From Plasmodium malariae (Eukaryota > Apicomplexa > Aconoidasida > Haemosporida > Plasmodiidae): a stretch of DNA of 64,000 nt. The stretch spans positions 1,578,501-1,642,500 of the forward strand of contig NC_041782.1 in NCBI RefSeq assembly GCF_900090045.1, read 5' to 3'. The notes under the pieces were generated by a model, which was not told where the DNA came from, searched no databases, and saw only the letters and a list, made by a program, of their open reading frames with translations. Below, piece by piece: positions 27,162 to 37,490 of this stretch. The stretch's first letter is position 1, and each line of letters begins with the position of its first letter. A program made the position numbers and the translations under genes.

Positions 27162-28270
27162 CTACTCCCCGTTATTGGGTGAACTCGATCTGATAACGGA
27201 AAAATCGTTATATCCACAATTTTGACAAGTGTAATAATCACCCATATTAAATCCATTAGGGTTAATAAATTTACACGTTCTACATTTTAGAATAAATTTT
27301 TTATCAAATTTTGCATTAATTCTTTTTCTTTTTCTATTTTTATTTTTTGACTTGCTTCTATTATTTTTATTAAGAAAATTAAGTTTTCTATATAAGTGTA
27401 AGCCTTCATGATTTGATGAAGAAGAATTTGATTCACTACCCATACCCATCCCTTTCTTTTCATCATCTTGAATCGTTTTAATAATTTGATTTTCACGATC
27501 ATAAGCAATACGTTTTTCTAAAAGTGTCCTTCTCAAATCATCGGAGTCAATTCTACATGTTTTTAATTTTTTCAAGTAATGCTGAAAGGAATTTTTGTTA
27601 TTGTAAAAATCATGATGTCTCTTATGTGGTCCACTTTGACTAAATTTTATATTCATTAAATCGTTACTACTTATTTCTTCATTTTCTACGATGTGCTTAT
27701 TACTATTACTATTATTTGGAGAAGAATTCATATGACTGTGATTACTTATACTAGCTATTTTTTCATTACTCGATACGCTATTGCGCGCTTTTAATTTTAG
27801 GATATTTCGGTACTGTTCTTCTATTAACTTTATCTCGTCCTGATAAAATGAAAACAAAACGGGGAAAATGTTATGCACATGTACATACATATATACATAC
27901 ATATATACATACATATATACATACATATATACATACATACATACATAAATACATGCATACATGCATACATACGTACATACGTACATACGTACATACGCAC
28001 ATACGTACATACGCACATACGTACATATGATACATGGTGCAGTACATTAAAATTCTAAAAAACGGAACGCGGTAAAATGTATTCCATTATATATACATAT
28101 ATATACATAATTATACATGCACATACGCACATATACATACATTTATACGTATACGTAGATATGAGTACATATGTGCATATATACACATCCTTGTGCTTCT
28201 AAGAGCACTACTATCATGGAGTTAGGATGTTTATACATACCTCATTGTCAGAAGAAAAATATGTACTCAT
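27162..28270 (-). CDS. Zinc-ribbon protein of unknown function, two exons
   Basis: Exon 1 is complement 28241-28270 (ten codons, MSTYFSSDNE) with donor GAG|GTATGT. Exon 2 is complement 27162-27839, after an acceptor TTTTCATTTTATCAG. The join is phase 0 and the product is about 235 residues. Without the splice, the exon 2 frame runs back into a fake Tyr/Met repeat made of intron microsatellite. Features are an acidic start, a Ser/Asn-rich linker, a helical stretch with a DDLRRTLLEKRIAYDRE motif, a basic KNKNRKRKR cluster (possible nuclear import), and a C-terminal four-Cys ribbon, C-x2-C-x15-C-x2-C. A ribbon of this spacing binds one zinc. It resembles small zinc ribbons of transcription and RNA-processing factors, but I cannot name the family. 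No signal peptide or membrane helix. Confidence 0.75.
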
Positions 28271-28518
28271 TTTAAAATTATTTTTTTTGATGTCATTTAA
28301 AGTATCTTCAGAATTTTATGTGGAAAAAACTGTTTCACATATATATAAGTACATGTACGTACAAACATATATATGTATGTATTCATATATTGTGTACTCC
28401 TTAATAACAAAAAATTGTTATACGTACATTAACATATAAATGAACAAATGAACAAATGAACAAATTAACTAATGAACTAATGAACTAATGAACTACAAAT
28501 AAATAAATAAATAAATAA

Positions 28519-28561
<43 letters not shown>

Positions 28562-28796
28562 ATATCGTAGTTATTGAAGTACACAAGGTATATGTCCATG
28601 TATATATAAAAAAAATTAAGCGATTTTTTTTAAATAAAAATGTACTCAATTTTCCTTATCAAAAAAGTTATAAATATAAAAAAAAAAAAAGTTTCCTCAA
28701 ATTTATTTTTTTTTTATATAACGCATTCCGTTCGCTTTTCAATGAGTAAGTATCAGTTAACATATTTTATATTCAGGAATTTATATAAATATATAA

Positions 28797-28841
<45 letters not shown>

Positions 28842-29111
28842 TATATTTGTGTATATATGTATGTACGTATAAATGGTTAAACAAACTCTTTATTTATCTT
28901 TATTTTTTTAAAAATTATTTTTTACATATTATACCTTATTAATTGGTAAATTCATAAATGCGTGTATATATATATATATGTATGTTTATTTCCGGTTTAT
29001 GTGTTTTTAATTGTGTTGATAAAAATTTTAAATTCTAAAAAAATACCAACATATATATGTTATGAATGTATGTATAAGTATACATGTATAATGCATTTAC
29101 GTTTATACGTT

Positions 29112-29399
<288 letters not shown>

Positions 29400-29689
29400 C
29401 GTAATAAATACTAAAGCATAGTTGAACAATTTTGTTAAATAGTATACATATCTTAGTAATATATTGGCTGTTCTATTTTAAATATGAAATATTGTGGTAT
29501 TGTGAATTTGAACGAGCTGTTTTTAAACTAAAAAAAAAAAAAAAAAATGAATCTATTTAAAAAAAAAATAGTATAAACATAGTATATTATTATATTTATA
29601 TTATATAAATACTTGTGTACAGTTGTAAAATATATAAAATAAATAATATACGTGTAGTAATATTTATTCTGTTTAATTGTTTTAACCGG

Positions 29690-29905
29690 ATTTAGTTTAA
29701 TTGTATTAAACGGATTTAGTTTAATTATTTTAACTGGATTTAGTATAATTGGATTTAGTATAATTGGATTTAGTATAATTGGATTTGGTTTAATTGGATT
29801 TAGTATAATTGGATTTAGTATAATTGGATTTGGTTTAATTGGATTTGGTTTAACTGGATTTGGTTTAATTTGTTTTAATTTAATTGGTTTTAATTTAATT
29901 TTTTC
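29690..29905. repeat. 15-bp minisatellite (GGATTTAGTATAATT type)
   Basis: About a dozen tandem units of GGATTTAGTATAATT and the variant GGATTTGGTTTAATT, with degenerate copies at both ends (TTTTAACCGGATTTAG at the left, TGTTTTAATTTAATT at the right). There are no spacers. It abuts the 3' end of the tentative gene at 29924-30518. Confidence 0.8.
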
Positions 29906-29923
29906 TTCATAGTAAAGAATATT

Positions 29924-30518
29924 TTAACGAACAAAACAAGGAAAATAAAAAAAATTGTATAAGTTTAAGCTGTCATTATGAAAACAATGCATAAAATAAA
30001 TAAAAAAAATATTTGTTTCATTTATATCTATTAAAAAAGAAACATTCAATTTTTTTTGAAAAGGTGAACTGAAAGGAAAAGCATTCTTAAGAGTAAGAAG
30101 GAAATTATTACTTTTATATGGAAAGTACAAGAAAATAAAATTATATCATAAGTATAATATCTATATCTTTATACAATTGATTATATGGACTAACCTGATA
30201 GCTGTGATAGATGTTTTTACAAACGAGTTATTTCTTTATATATCTTCTTTTACCGTTACAATATAATATTATACGCAAAAAAGTTTTACGCTTAAAATTA
30301 TAAAAAATTGTATGTATTAAATTAAAAAAAAAATTATTACATTTTGAACAAGAAAAAAAGAAGAAATTTAAAAAGCTGTTTATTTTTTATATAATACACC
30401 TTTGTAGATCTTTTAAACAAAATTTTGCTGCATCCCTTTTCTTAGTTCTTAACGCAACTATATGTGTATTACTATTTGAAGTACTTTTCAGCTTACACAA
30501 ATCTGCAATAACATTCAT
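29924..30518 (-). CDS. Tentative small gene, three exons, unknown product
   Basis: A possible minus-strand gene: exon 1 complement 30400-30518 (39 codons, start MNVIADLCKLK, donor CAAAG|GTGTAT), exon 2 complement 30195-30233 (donor ATCAG|GTTAGT) and exon 3 complement 29924-30068 (acceptor in a pyrimidine-rich tract, CTTTCAG). The phases 2, 2 and stop agree, giving about 100 residues. Exon 1 has balanced, coding-like composition (A, D, C, R and T codons). The acceptor of exon 2 (ATATAAAG) is weak, and the C-terminal end is Phe/Tyr/Asn-rich as in chance A/T-rich ORFs. No domain is recognised. Confidence 0.35.
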
Positions 30519-31185
30519 TTACACGAATGAACGGGAATTTATTTGTATTGTTGTGGGTCCATTTTTTATTCGTTTTGTTGTTAAATGTTTTATTTTTATT
30601 CGTTTTATTGTCATTTGTTTTGTTTCTATTTGCTTAAATTTTTTTTTGCTACTATTTTGTTTCACAGTTATAAAATTTCTCTCAAATTTCTTTTTGAAAT
30701 CGCCATTTGGGAAATGAAGTTTACTGATAAATTTGAGAAAAAAAAAAAACAAAACAAAACAAAACAAAATGGGGTGAGGGGAAGGAAAAAGGAAAAAAAT
30801 GTATTTGTCTAAATAATGCATTTAAATTTAAAAATTTCCACCCTTTTTAAAAAAAAAGCAGCTATTTTTTTTTTTTTTTTTTTAATAGTGATTACTATTG
30901 CAAACTTCAATGCGCGAAATACTGAAATATACGAAAAGGGTATATTTATATATATATATATCTGTATATATCGTCAATTTGAGAATTTTTTTTTTTTACT
31001 AAATTAATATGATGTGTACAAACAAATAGGACTGGACCTATGGTGTTTAAGCGATTAATTACTTCCAAGTAGCTTTTTTTTTTTTTTTTTTTTTCCTCCC
31101 CATTTTGTAACGTATGAACAGGATTTTTTGAAGTACATCACGTTGACATATACGTACGTGTTTGTCTATGCACTTGTACACCTAC

Positions 31186-31232
<47 letters not shown>

Positions 31233-31518
31233 TCTGTGCGTACATAGTATATGCACAAGTATGTACGTATAAAAAATAAATATATAAATATATGAATTCT
31301 ACTAATAATGTAATATAATATAAACATCGCATGTGCATATTTACATAAAATCATCCGCGTAAAAGGTTTGCCATTATTATCATCATAATTATCGTATCAT
31401 CATAATTATCGTATCATCATAATTATCGTATCATCATAATTATCGTATCATCATAATTATCGTATCATCATAATTATCGTATCATCATAATTATCATATC
31501 ATCATTATTATTATACTG
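30519..31518. other. Intergenic spacer with minisatellite
   Basis: About 1 kb with T-rich and A-rich runs, a (TA)n tract at about 31190-31230 and the 17-bp minisatellite at 31376-31505. A minus-strand ORF at 30519-30821 is Lys/Thr-rich over a decayed AAAACGAATAAAAAT-like repeat and has no further support. Confidence 0.5.
31376..31505. repeat. 17-bp minisatellite (ATCATCATAATTATCGT)
   Basis: Seven to eight head-to-tail copies of a 17-base unit, nearly identical, the last copies decaying to ATCATTATTATTATA. It ends about 15 bases from the stop codon of the tentative 75-residue gene at 31519. Confidence 0.85.
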
Positions 31519-31786
31519 CTATTTTAATGTGTATTTCTCATTCTGCAAAGAATGTAAATATAAGAATAGCCTTTTTGGAAAAATAGAAATATAGGTCTTA
31601 TGCATAAAATTGACAGCAATTGTTTTGCTATAGGAACAAGCATAACATAAAAGGAGTACTCATAACGTATAAGAAGACATTATTCCGTAACCTTATTAGT
31701 GAACTCCTTTTTATATAATTGTTCCCTTTTGTTAATTTATTTGTTATGTGGTAATTATTAGTATTTTTTAAAATTTACATAAAAGG

Positions 31787-31817
<31 letters not shown>

Positions 31818-32215
31818 GGAAAAGGAGGAAAAAAGAAAAAAAGAAGAAATAGATGAACGAATATGCGTTTAACATATGCAAATAAAATATTTTACCTCTA
31901 ACAAACTTCACAGCAGGAAAAAGAAATTTTATTTTCCTTGGATGTAAATTGAATAATAATATGAATTAATTTTTAAGCTCTGCGACATCTTCAATATTTT
32001 TTATTTGAAGATTAAATTATTTGCTTCTTAAAATAAAAACTTAATAATGATATATAAACAACAGCTATATTATTTATAATTATATATATTTTTTTGCCAA
32101 AAGGTGAAGAGACTTTCAACATAAATTACATGTATAAATATACTTAATATATATATGTATATATAACGTACATATTTTTAATTTTTTGAAAATAATGAAA
32201 TTCCAGAAAATGCAT
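31519..32215 (-). CDS. Probable tiny four-exon gene, about 75 residues
   Basis: Exons: complement 32172-32215 (MHFLEFHYFQKIKN, donor AATAT|GTACGT), 31896-31936 (donor AGAG|GTAAAA), 31692-31725 (donor AATAAG|GTTACG) and 31519-31627 (acceptor TTCCTATAG), ending at TAG. The phases 2, 1, 2 all agree and the exon lengths sum to 76 codons. The exons have clearly more balanced composition than their introns, and the last exon (SKTIAVNFMHKTYISIFPKR) looks coding. The product is small and basic with a Phe-Pro-Ala-Val-Lys-Phe-Val-Arg-Gly core. That resembles the P-x-[IV]-K-F-x-G motif of the mitochondrial KGD4/MRPS36 family, but the match is too short to assign. The first exon is the least certain, since its acceptor CCAAG is weak. 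Confidence 0.5.
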
Positions 32216-32359
32216 TTTTTGTTTTTAGCATTTTTTTTTTTTTTATTTAGTATTTATAATATTTTGAATTAATATCTGTTATATTTTCTTACTATTGTAA
32301 TTTTATTTTTTTGTAAAATTATGCTCAAATTGTTATAGAGTATGTATACTTACATATAC

Positions 32360-32415
<56 letters not shown>

Positions 32416-32429
32416 CGTAGCCTCAACGC

Positions 32430-32828
32430 CTATTTTACCTTTGCTGCTTCCACCTTTTCTTCCTTTTTTTTCGCTTCTTTTTCGTTCTTCTTTCTTTTCC
32501 CTTTTTCTATTAATCTCCATATATTATCATAGATAAGGCCCTTCCTACCATTTCGATGACATATACGTAAAAAAGGAGAGCTTAAAATGAGCACGAATTG
32601 TGGCCGTACACACATATAGATAGATCTGAACGTATATATATGTACATATATACATATATATATGCTCATATACATATATATGTGCTTATATATGTATATT
32701 TGCACGCATATCGACGTATACATAAATGCATTTGCACTTGTTTCTGTGTACATAAGTATTAATGTTCATATACATACATTCTTTTTGATGCACCTTTTGC
32801 ACACACACGAATGAGTTATGCTCGTCAT
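32430..32828 (-). CDS. Tentative two-exon microprotein
   Basis: Possible exon 1 complement 32794-32828 (MTSITHSCVCK, donor AAAAG|GTGCAT) joined in phase 2 to exon 2 complement 32430-32544 (KGLIYDNIWRLIEKGK, then a Lys/Glu/Ala-rich tail and TAG), about 49 residues. The second exon is coding-like and ends in a charged helix. The acceptor (ATGGTAG) lacks a good pyrimidine tract. If real, it is transcribed divergently from the PP6 gene 345 bases away. It may also be part of a longer transcript whose other exons I did not find. Confidence 0.28.
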
Positions 32829-33172
32829 TTTTTTTTTTTTTTTTCTAATTTTTTCAAATATCACTGAAGTGTAACAAAAATTTTGATTTAATATTACTCA
32901 CATGTTATGTATATTTTATGCACAAGTCAGGCAATTTTTCATTAAATGTTACTAAAATACCATTCATGTGTCAGAAAAATATCATTTCATGTGCCACTAA
33001 AATGGCACGAATATAACATACATATGTTAGAAAAAATACCTTTAAAACATTACCAAAATGCTACAAATATATCACTAAAATGCCACTCATGTGTTAACTT
33101 TTTTTTTCTTTTTTTTTCCTTTTTTCCCGTTTTCCTGCACACGGGCATCCCATTATAATAGGTCGCACAATA
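32829..33172. other. Upstream region of the PP6 gene, degenerate repeat
   Basis: About 340 bases with no ORF of note. Between about 32945 and 33095 a loosely repeated phrase around ACTAAAATGCCACTCATGTG recurs four to five times with many changes. Poly-T runs and a short C-containing stretch precede the ATG at 33173. Probably promoter and 5' leader. Confidence 0.45.
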
Positions 33173-34096
33173 ATGACGAGAGAAGAAAAAAAATGGATTG
33201 AGCAATTACGCATGAACCCACCTAAACTTTTAGATGAAAATGATTTAAGGCTAGTTTGTCAGAGAGTGAAAGAAATATTAGTAGAAGAAAACAATGTTCA
33301 AGCTATAAATCCACCAGTTATCATTTGTGGAGACATACATGGGCAATTTTTTGATTTATTAGAATTATTTGATGTCGGAGGTGATATAATGAACAATGAT
33401 TATATTTTTTTAGGAGATTATGTAGACAGAGGATATAATAGTGTAGAAACATTTGAATATTTATTATTATTAAAATTATTATTCCCAAAAAATATTACAT
33501 TGTTAAGAGGAAATCATGAGAGCCGACAAATTACAACAGTGTACGGTTTTTATGATGAATGTTTTAAAAAATATGGTAATGCAAATGCATGGAAATATTG
33601 TACAGATATATTTGATTATTTAACATTAGCTGCACTAGTAGACAATCAAATTTTTTGTGTTCATGGAGGTCTTTCTCCAGAAATAAAATTAATTGATCAA
33701 TTAAGATTAATTAATAGAGTCCAAGAAATACCACATGAAGGAGCTTTTGGGGATATCATGTGGTCTGATCCAGATGAAGTTGAGGATTGGGTAGCTAATC
33801 CGAGGGGTGCTGGTTGGTTATTTGGACCTAAAGTTACTAAAAAGTTTAATTATATTAACAATCTTGAACTAATAGCTAGAGCACATCAGCTAGCCATGGA
33901 GGGTTATCGTTATATGTTTGATGACTCTACAATTATTACAGTATGGTCAGCTCCAAATTATTGTTACCGATGTGGAAACGTTGCAGCAATTATGAGAATT
34001 GATGAAAATATGAACAGGCAAATGTTAATATTCAAGGATACTCCTGACTCTAGAAACTCAATTAAAAACAAGGCTACCATTCCGTACTTTTTATGA
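33173..34096 (+). CDS. PP6C: Serine/threonine protein phosphatase 6 catalytic subunit (PP6-type)
   Basis: A single exon of 307 codons, close to the 305 of human PP6c. All PPP-family metal and catalytic motifs are present: GDIHG (53-57), GDYVDRG (81-87), RGNHE (112-116), the HGG motif, a later RAHQ and the [11 protein letters not shown] loop. The C-terminus is PYFL, the tail that is methylated in the PP2A/PP4/PP6 group. Subfamily choice rests on PP6-like blocks: [15 protein letters not shown], a W after RGAG (GAGWLFG), INNLELI, MFDDS and a PDS before the tail. PP2A and PP4 differ at these places. PP6 removes phosphate from Ser/Thr, usually with SAPS-type regulatory subunits, and acts in cell-cycle and other signalling. 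It is by far the best conserved gene in the window. The intronless form is supported by uninterrupted homology from residue 8 to the end. Confidence 0.95.
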   Translation: MTREEKKWIEQLRMNPPKLLDENDLRLVCQRVKEILVEENNVQAINPPVIICGDIHGQFFDLLELFDVGGDIMNNDYIFLGDYVDRGYNSVETFEYLLLLKLLFPKNITLLRGNHESRQITTVYGFYDECFKKYGNANAWKYCTDIFDYLTLAALVDNQIFCVHGGLSPEIKLIDQLRLINRVQEIPHEGAFGDIMWSDPDEVEDWVANPRGAGWLFGPKVTKKFNYINNLELIARAHQLAMEGYRYMFDDSTIITVWSAPNYCYRCGNVAAIMRIDENMNRQMLIFKDTPDSRNSIKNKATIPYFL

Positions 34097-34743
34097 AAAT
34101 TAGCAGAACCTCATGACAGAAGCGGTATGTCGTGACGAACCTACATCACTGAGGTGTGTGAAACAGGGTATAGAAGCGAATCGCATTTCATCGTAGTGTA
34201 TAACGTCAATCGGGTAAATGTTCTAGTGTAAAAGAATAATGCACTAATTTGTTTTACAAACTCGTATATGTTATACCATTTTGCAGTTTTTTTTTATTTT
34301 TTTTTACTCGTTATTTATGCCCATTATTTTACGCATTATTTTTTTTAATTTTTTTTTCGCCCTCTTTTTATTCTTTTTTTTTTTTTTTATGTTTTTAAAT
34401 GCTTATATTCGTCCAGCAAGAAATTTAGCGCACTGCTGAACCTAATGAGCTTCAGTATTTATGTTCCACTGTATGTTATTACGGCACATTATTATAATAT
34501 GCCATTTTAGCGTTATATATGTATTTACGTATGTATTTATACATATATTTATTTATGTATTTATGTATTTATGTATTTATGTATTCATTTATGTATTAAT
34601 TTCCTCATTTATTTATATTCGTGCCTTAATTTTTTTTCAATCCCCATTCTAAAATTTCGTATGTTTGATTCTTAAACAAACTCAGCTTTTTCTTTTTAAT
34701 CCTTTGATAAGTATGTGTACGTATGGTACACACGTACTTGTGT

Positions 34744-34776
<33 letters not shown>

Positions 34777-35539
34777 ACGAAGTAATAATGTTTTTTGCGT
34801 ATGTGAACGCAAATTTCCATCTCCGGGAAAAAGTTAAATTAACTTGAATATATTCTTAAAAAGAGATGATAAAAGGGCCTAGTTTTAAAAATAACTGGCA
34901 AGTCGTATATATGTATATCACAGAGAAACATGTATGAACGGTGTCAAGGAATTTGTTCACAAAATTTGCTGTTGCGGTTACTGCTTTTTCTTACCCTTTT
35001 CCCATTTTATAGTATTCTTTGTTTTTTTTTTTATATAAGCATATATTACATAAATATATATATATATATATATTTAAGGAGTGGAATGCTTTGGAAAGAA
35101 TAAAATGTTTATCTGTATCATTTTGTTGAAATGAAGAAAAAATTTTGAAAAAAATGCTATTTTTTTTTTTTTTTTTTTACTGTATCTTAATAAAACGTAA
35201 GGGCTATGTTTGTAACTTTTCAAAAACCATAATAGTGTTTATATGTTATATACTATATTTTGAGTAGAGGGCGACAAAAATAGCAGAAAACTGAAGATGG
35301 AAAAATTAGTGTAATGCATAACAAACATGTACAACGCATAATTTACATGTACAGTTCATAATTTACTTGAACGGCTCATAATATACATGTACAGCTAATA
35401 ATTTACATATACAGCTAATAATTTACATATACAGCTAATAATTTACATATACAATGCTTAATACACGTGTACATCTCATAAAATATGTGTGCATATATGC
35501 ATTATGTAATTTATGTATGTACAATTTTTAAAATAGAAA
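34097..35539. other. Intergenic spacer, no gene seen
   Basis: About 1.4 kb between two plus-strand genes. The first 150 bases after the PP6 stop are less A/T-rich than usual (3' UTR). After that come poly-T runs, TATTTATG-type simple sequence at about 34530-34590, a (TA)n at 34750-34775 and the 20-bp repeat at about 35330-35465. Confidence 0.5.
35330..35465. repeat. 20-bp minisatellite (ACATATACAGCTAATAATTT)
   Basis: Five to six tandem 20-base units. The left copies vary (CATGTACAGTTCATAATTTA), the central three are nearly identical and the right ones decay. It lies about 75-210 bases upstream of the Derlin start, within its likely promoter or leader. Confidence 0.75.
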
Positions 35540-36730
35540 ATGTTTTTAGGTAGGATATTTATTTTTTTAAGTATAACTGTGAATGCAAGGTACTATGCGA
35601 AAGTTTGCATAAAAAACAATTTTGCGTGGAAACTGCTAAATTATAATAATACCCCACTGGAAGGTATTAATAATGGGAATAACAGCGCAGTATGCAACAA
35701 TGACAACGCAGTACTTAATAATAGCAACACACCACCTAGTAATAGTAACATAACGCACAGTTATAACAAACTAAAACGTTACTATTACTACTCCAAGGAA
35801 AGAAACAAAATAGTAAAAAAAAAGAAAAAGAGGTTTTCATTGAATTATCCCAAAGGAATAGTACGAAAAAACAAGCAGGGCTTCTTTTTTTTAAACTCCA
35901 CAAAGTTAAGTGAAATAAAAGAAAGCATAAAAGCTTTATATAACGTAGATTATATAGAAAATAATTACCTGTACACGTACATAAAATCATTTAAAAGAAC
36001 ACCTCCTATAACGAAATTATATTTAATAAGTACGTTCCTGTTAAGTGTTTTTATACATATAAACAAAAATGTTTATAAGTTAATACTATTTGATTTTCAG
36101 AAAATTTTTAAAAAGTGGGAGATATGGAGGTTAATAACTCCATATTTGTATATTGGGAATTTGTATTTACAGTATATATTGATGTTTAATTATTTAAATA
36201 TTTATATGTCCTCTGTAGAAATAGCACATTATAGGAAACCAGAAGATTTTTTAATTTTTCTTTCTTTCGGATATATATCAAATCTTTTATTTACCATAAT
36301 AGGAAGTATGTATAATGAAAATATAATGAATATGAAAAAACATGTCTACAGTGTAAGAAATTTAATTATTCCTATGAATAAAAAAGACGAAAAAATCGAT
36401 GTAAAAAAGGAGCACTATAATCATTTAGGTTATGTTTTTTCAACTTATATACTTTATTATTGGAGTAGAATAAATGAAGGCACGTTAATTAACTGTTTTG
36501 AATTATTCCTTATTAAAGCTGAATATGTTCCTTTTTTTTTTATTATACAAAATATTTTATTATATAACGAATTTTCTCTCTATGAAGTAGCTTCTATCTT
36601 ATCAAGTTATGTCTTTTTTACTTATGAAAAATATTGGAAGTGGACATTTTTGAGACGCTTTTTTCTTCTCCTTCTTAAGTTCACGCGAGTGTACCAACAG
36701 TACAATAAATACAGAGAGGAGTATGAATAA
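35540..36730 (+). CDS. Derlin family protein with apicoplast-type leader (sDER1-like)
   Basis: A single exon of 396 codons. Residues 1-17 form a hydrophobic signal peptide (FLGRIFIFLSITVNA). They are followed by about 130 residues rich in Asn and Lys, ending in a basic stretch (KIVKKKKKRFS), as in apicoplast transit peptides. The Derlin domain starts at about residue 153 with RTPPITK-x-YLISTFLLS, then K-WEIWRLITPYLYIG, a YLQYILMFNYLNIYMSS helix and PEDFLIFLSFGY. These are all typical Derlin blocks, with several membrane helices up to about residue 380. Ordinary Derlins act at the ER. In apicomplexans and diatoms, symbiont-derived Derlins (sDER1) sit in the periplastid membrane and take part in SELMA protein import. 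The leader here points to that class. There is no SHP box and the C-terminus is basic. It could be one of two sDER1 paralogues; I cannot tell which. Confidence 0.85.
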   Translation: MFLGRIFIFLSITVNARYYAKVCIKNNFAWKLLNYNNTPLEGINNGNNSAVCNNDNAVLNNSNTPPSNSNITHSYNKLKRYYYYSKERNKIVKKKKKRFSLNYPKGIVRKNKQGFFFLNSTKLSEIKESIKALYNVDYIENNYLYTYIKSFKRTPPITKLYLISTFLLSVFIHINKNVYKLILFDFQKIFKKWEIWRLITPYLYIGNLYLQYILMFNYLNIYMSSVEIAHYRKPEDFLIFLSFGYISNLLFTIIGSMYNENIMNMKKHVYSVRNLIIPMNKKDEKIDVKKEHYNHLGYVFSTYILYYWSRINEGTLINCFELFLIKAEYVPFFFIIQNILLYNEFSLYEVASILSSYVFFTYEKYWKWTFLRRFFLLLLKFTRVYQQYNKYREEYE

Positions 36731-36781
36731 AGGTAGTTCTTCTTGTCTATTTTATCAAATGCAATAGTAACAGAAAAAGGG

Positions 36782-36830
<49 letters not shown>

Positions 36831-37490
36831 CTTAATTTTGAAAGATCACAAAATTGGACTTCTACGCGAAATGGGCATACACTGCATGACTACATAACTG
36901 TAAATATTCTATTCTGTTTAAAAAAAAGTTTTGTACATGCAGTTGTATTTTTATTTGTGCTTGTATTTGTACTTATTGTATTTTTTTTTTTTTTTTTTTT
37001 TAACCATTACTGAGTTGTTTTGTCCATTTGCACCTGACTGTTCAGAAAAATTCTCATGCAACATCAAACCTTTTTTTTTTTTTTTTTTCCCTCCCCCCTG
37101 CCTTCTCTTTTTTTACTATTTATTTGGAAGTGTCTCAGCATTAGCGTGTGTCGCATTTTTTTGTCCGAGTATCATACTGCGTCCAAGTACATGCGTATGT
37201 AGAAGGATATATATATAGACTTACGCGCAGATATTTACGCGTGTGGATGCACGTACAACAGTACCTAGCTTCACCGTTTCGCTTGGTAAGTTTGATGGGT
37301 ATTTTTTTTAGCTTTTTTTTTTTTTTTTTTTTTTTTTTCTCTATATTTGGACAAGAGACATATAACAGAGTATAATTAATCGGACAAAGGTATTACCCTA
37401 TTTATGGGAAGACAGAAGGAACTCAGTATATGGAAAAAAAAAAAAAAAAAAAAGTAAAATATTTTTTATTAAGAGATAACAAATCATAGA
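36731..37490. other. Intergenic spacer, no gene seen
   Basis: About 760 bases between plus-strand genes, with a (TA)n tract at about 36798-36830 and several poly-T and poly-A runs. The ORFs here are Phe-rich readings of poly-T. It presumably holds the terminator of the Derlin gene and the promoter of the RAP gene. Confidence 0.5.

Noticed and set aside
29690..31505. Tandem repeats considered as CRISPR arrays
   Set aside because: Units of 15-17 bases are contiguous with no unique spacers, and the genome is eukaryotic with no cas genes.
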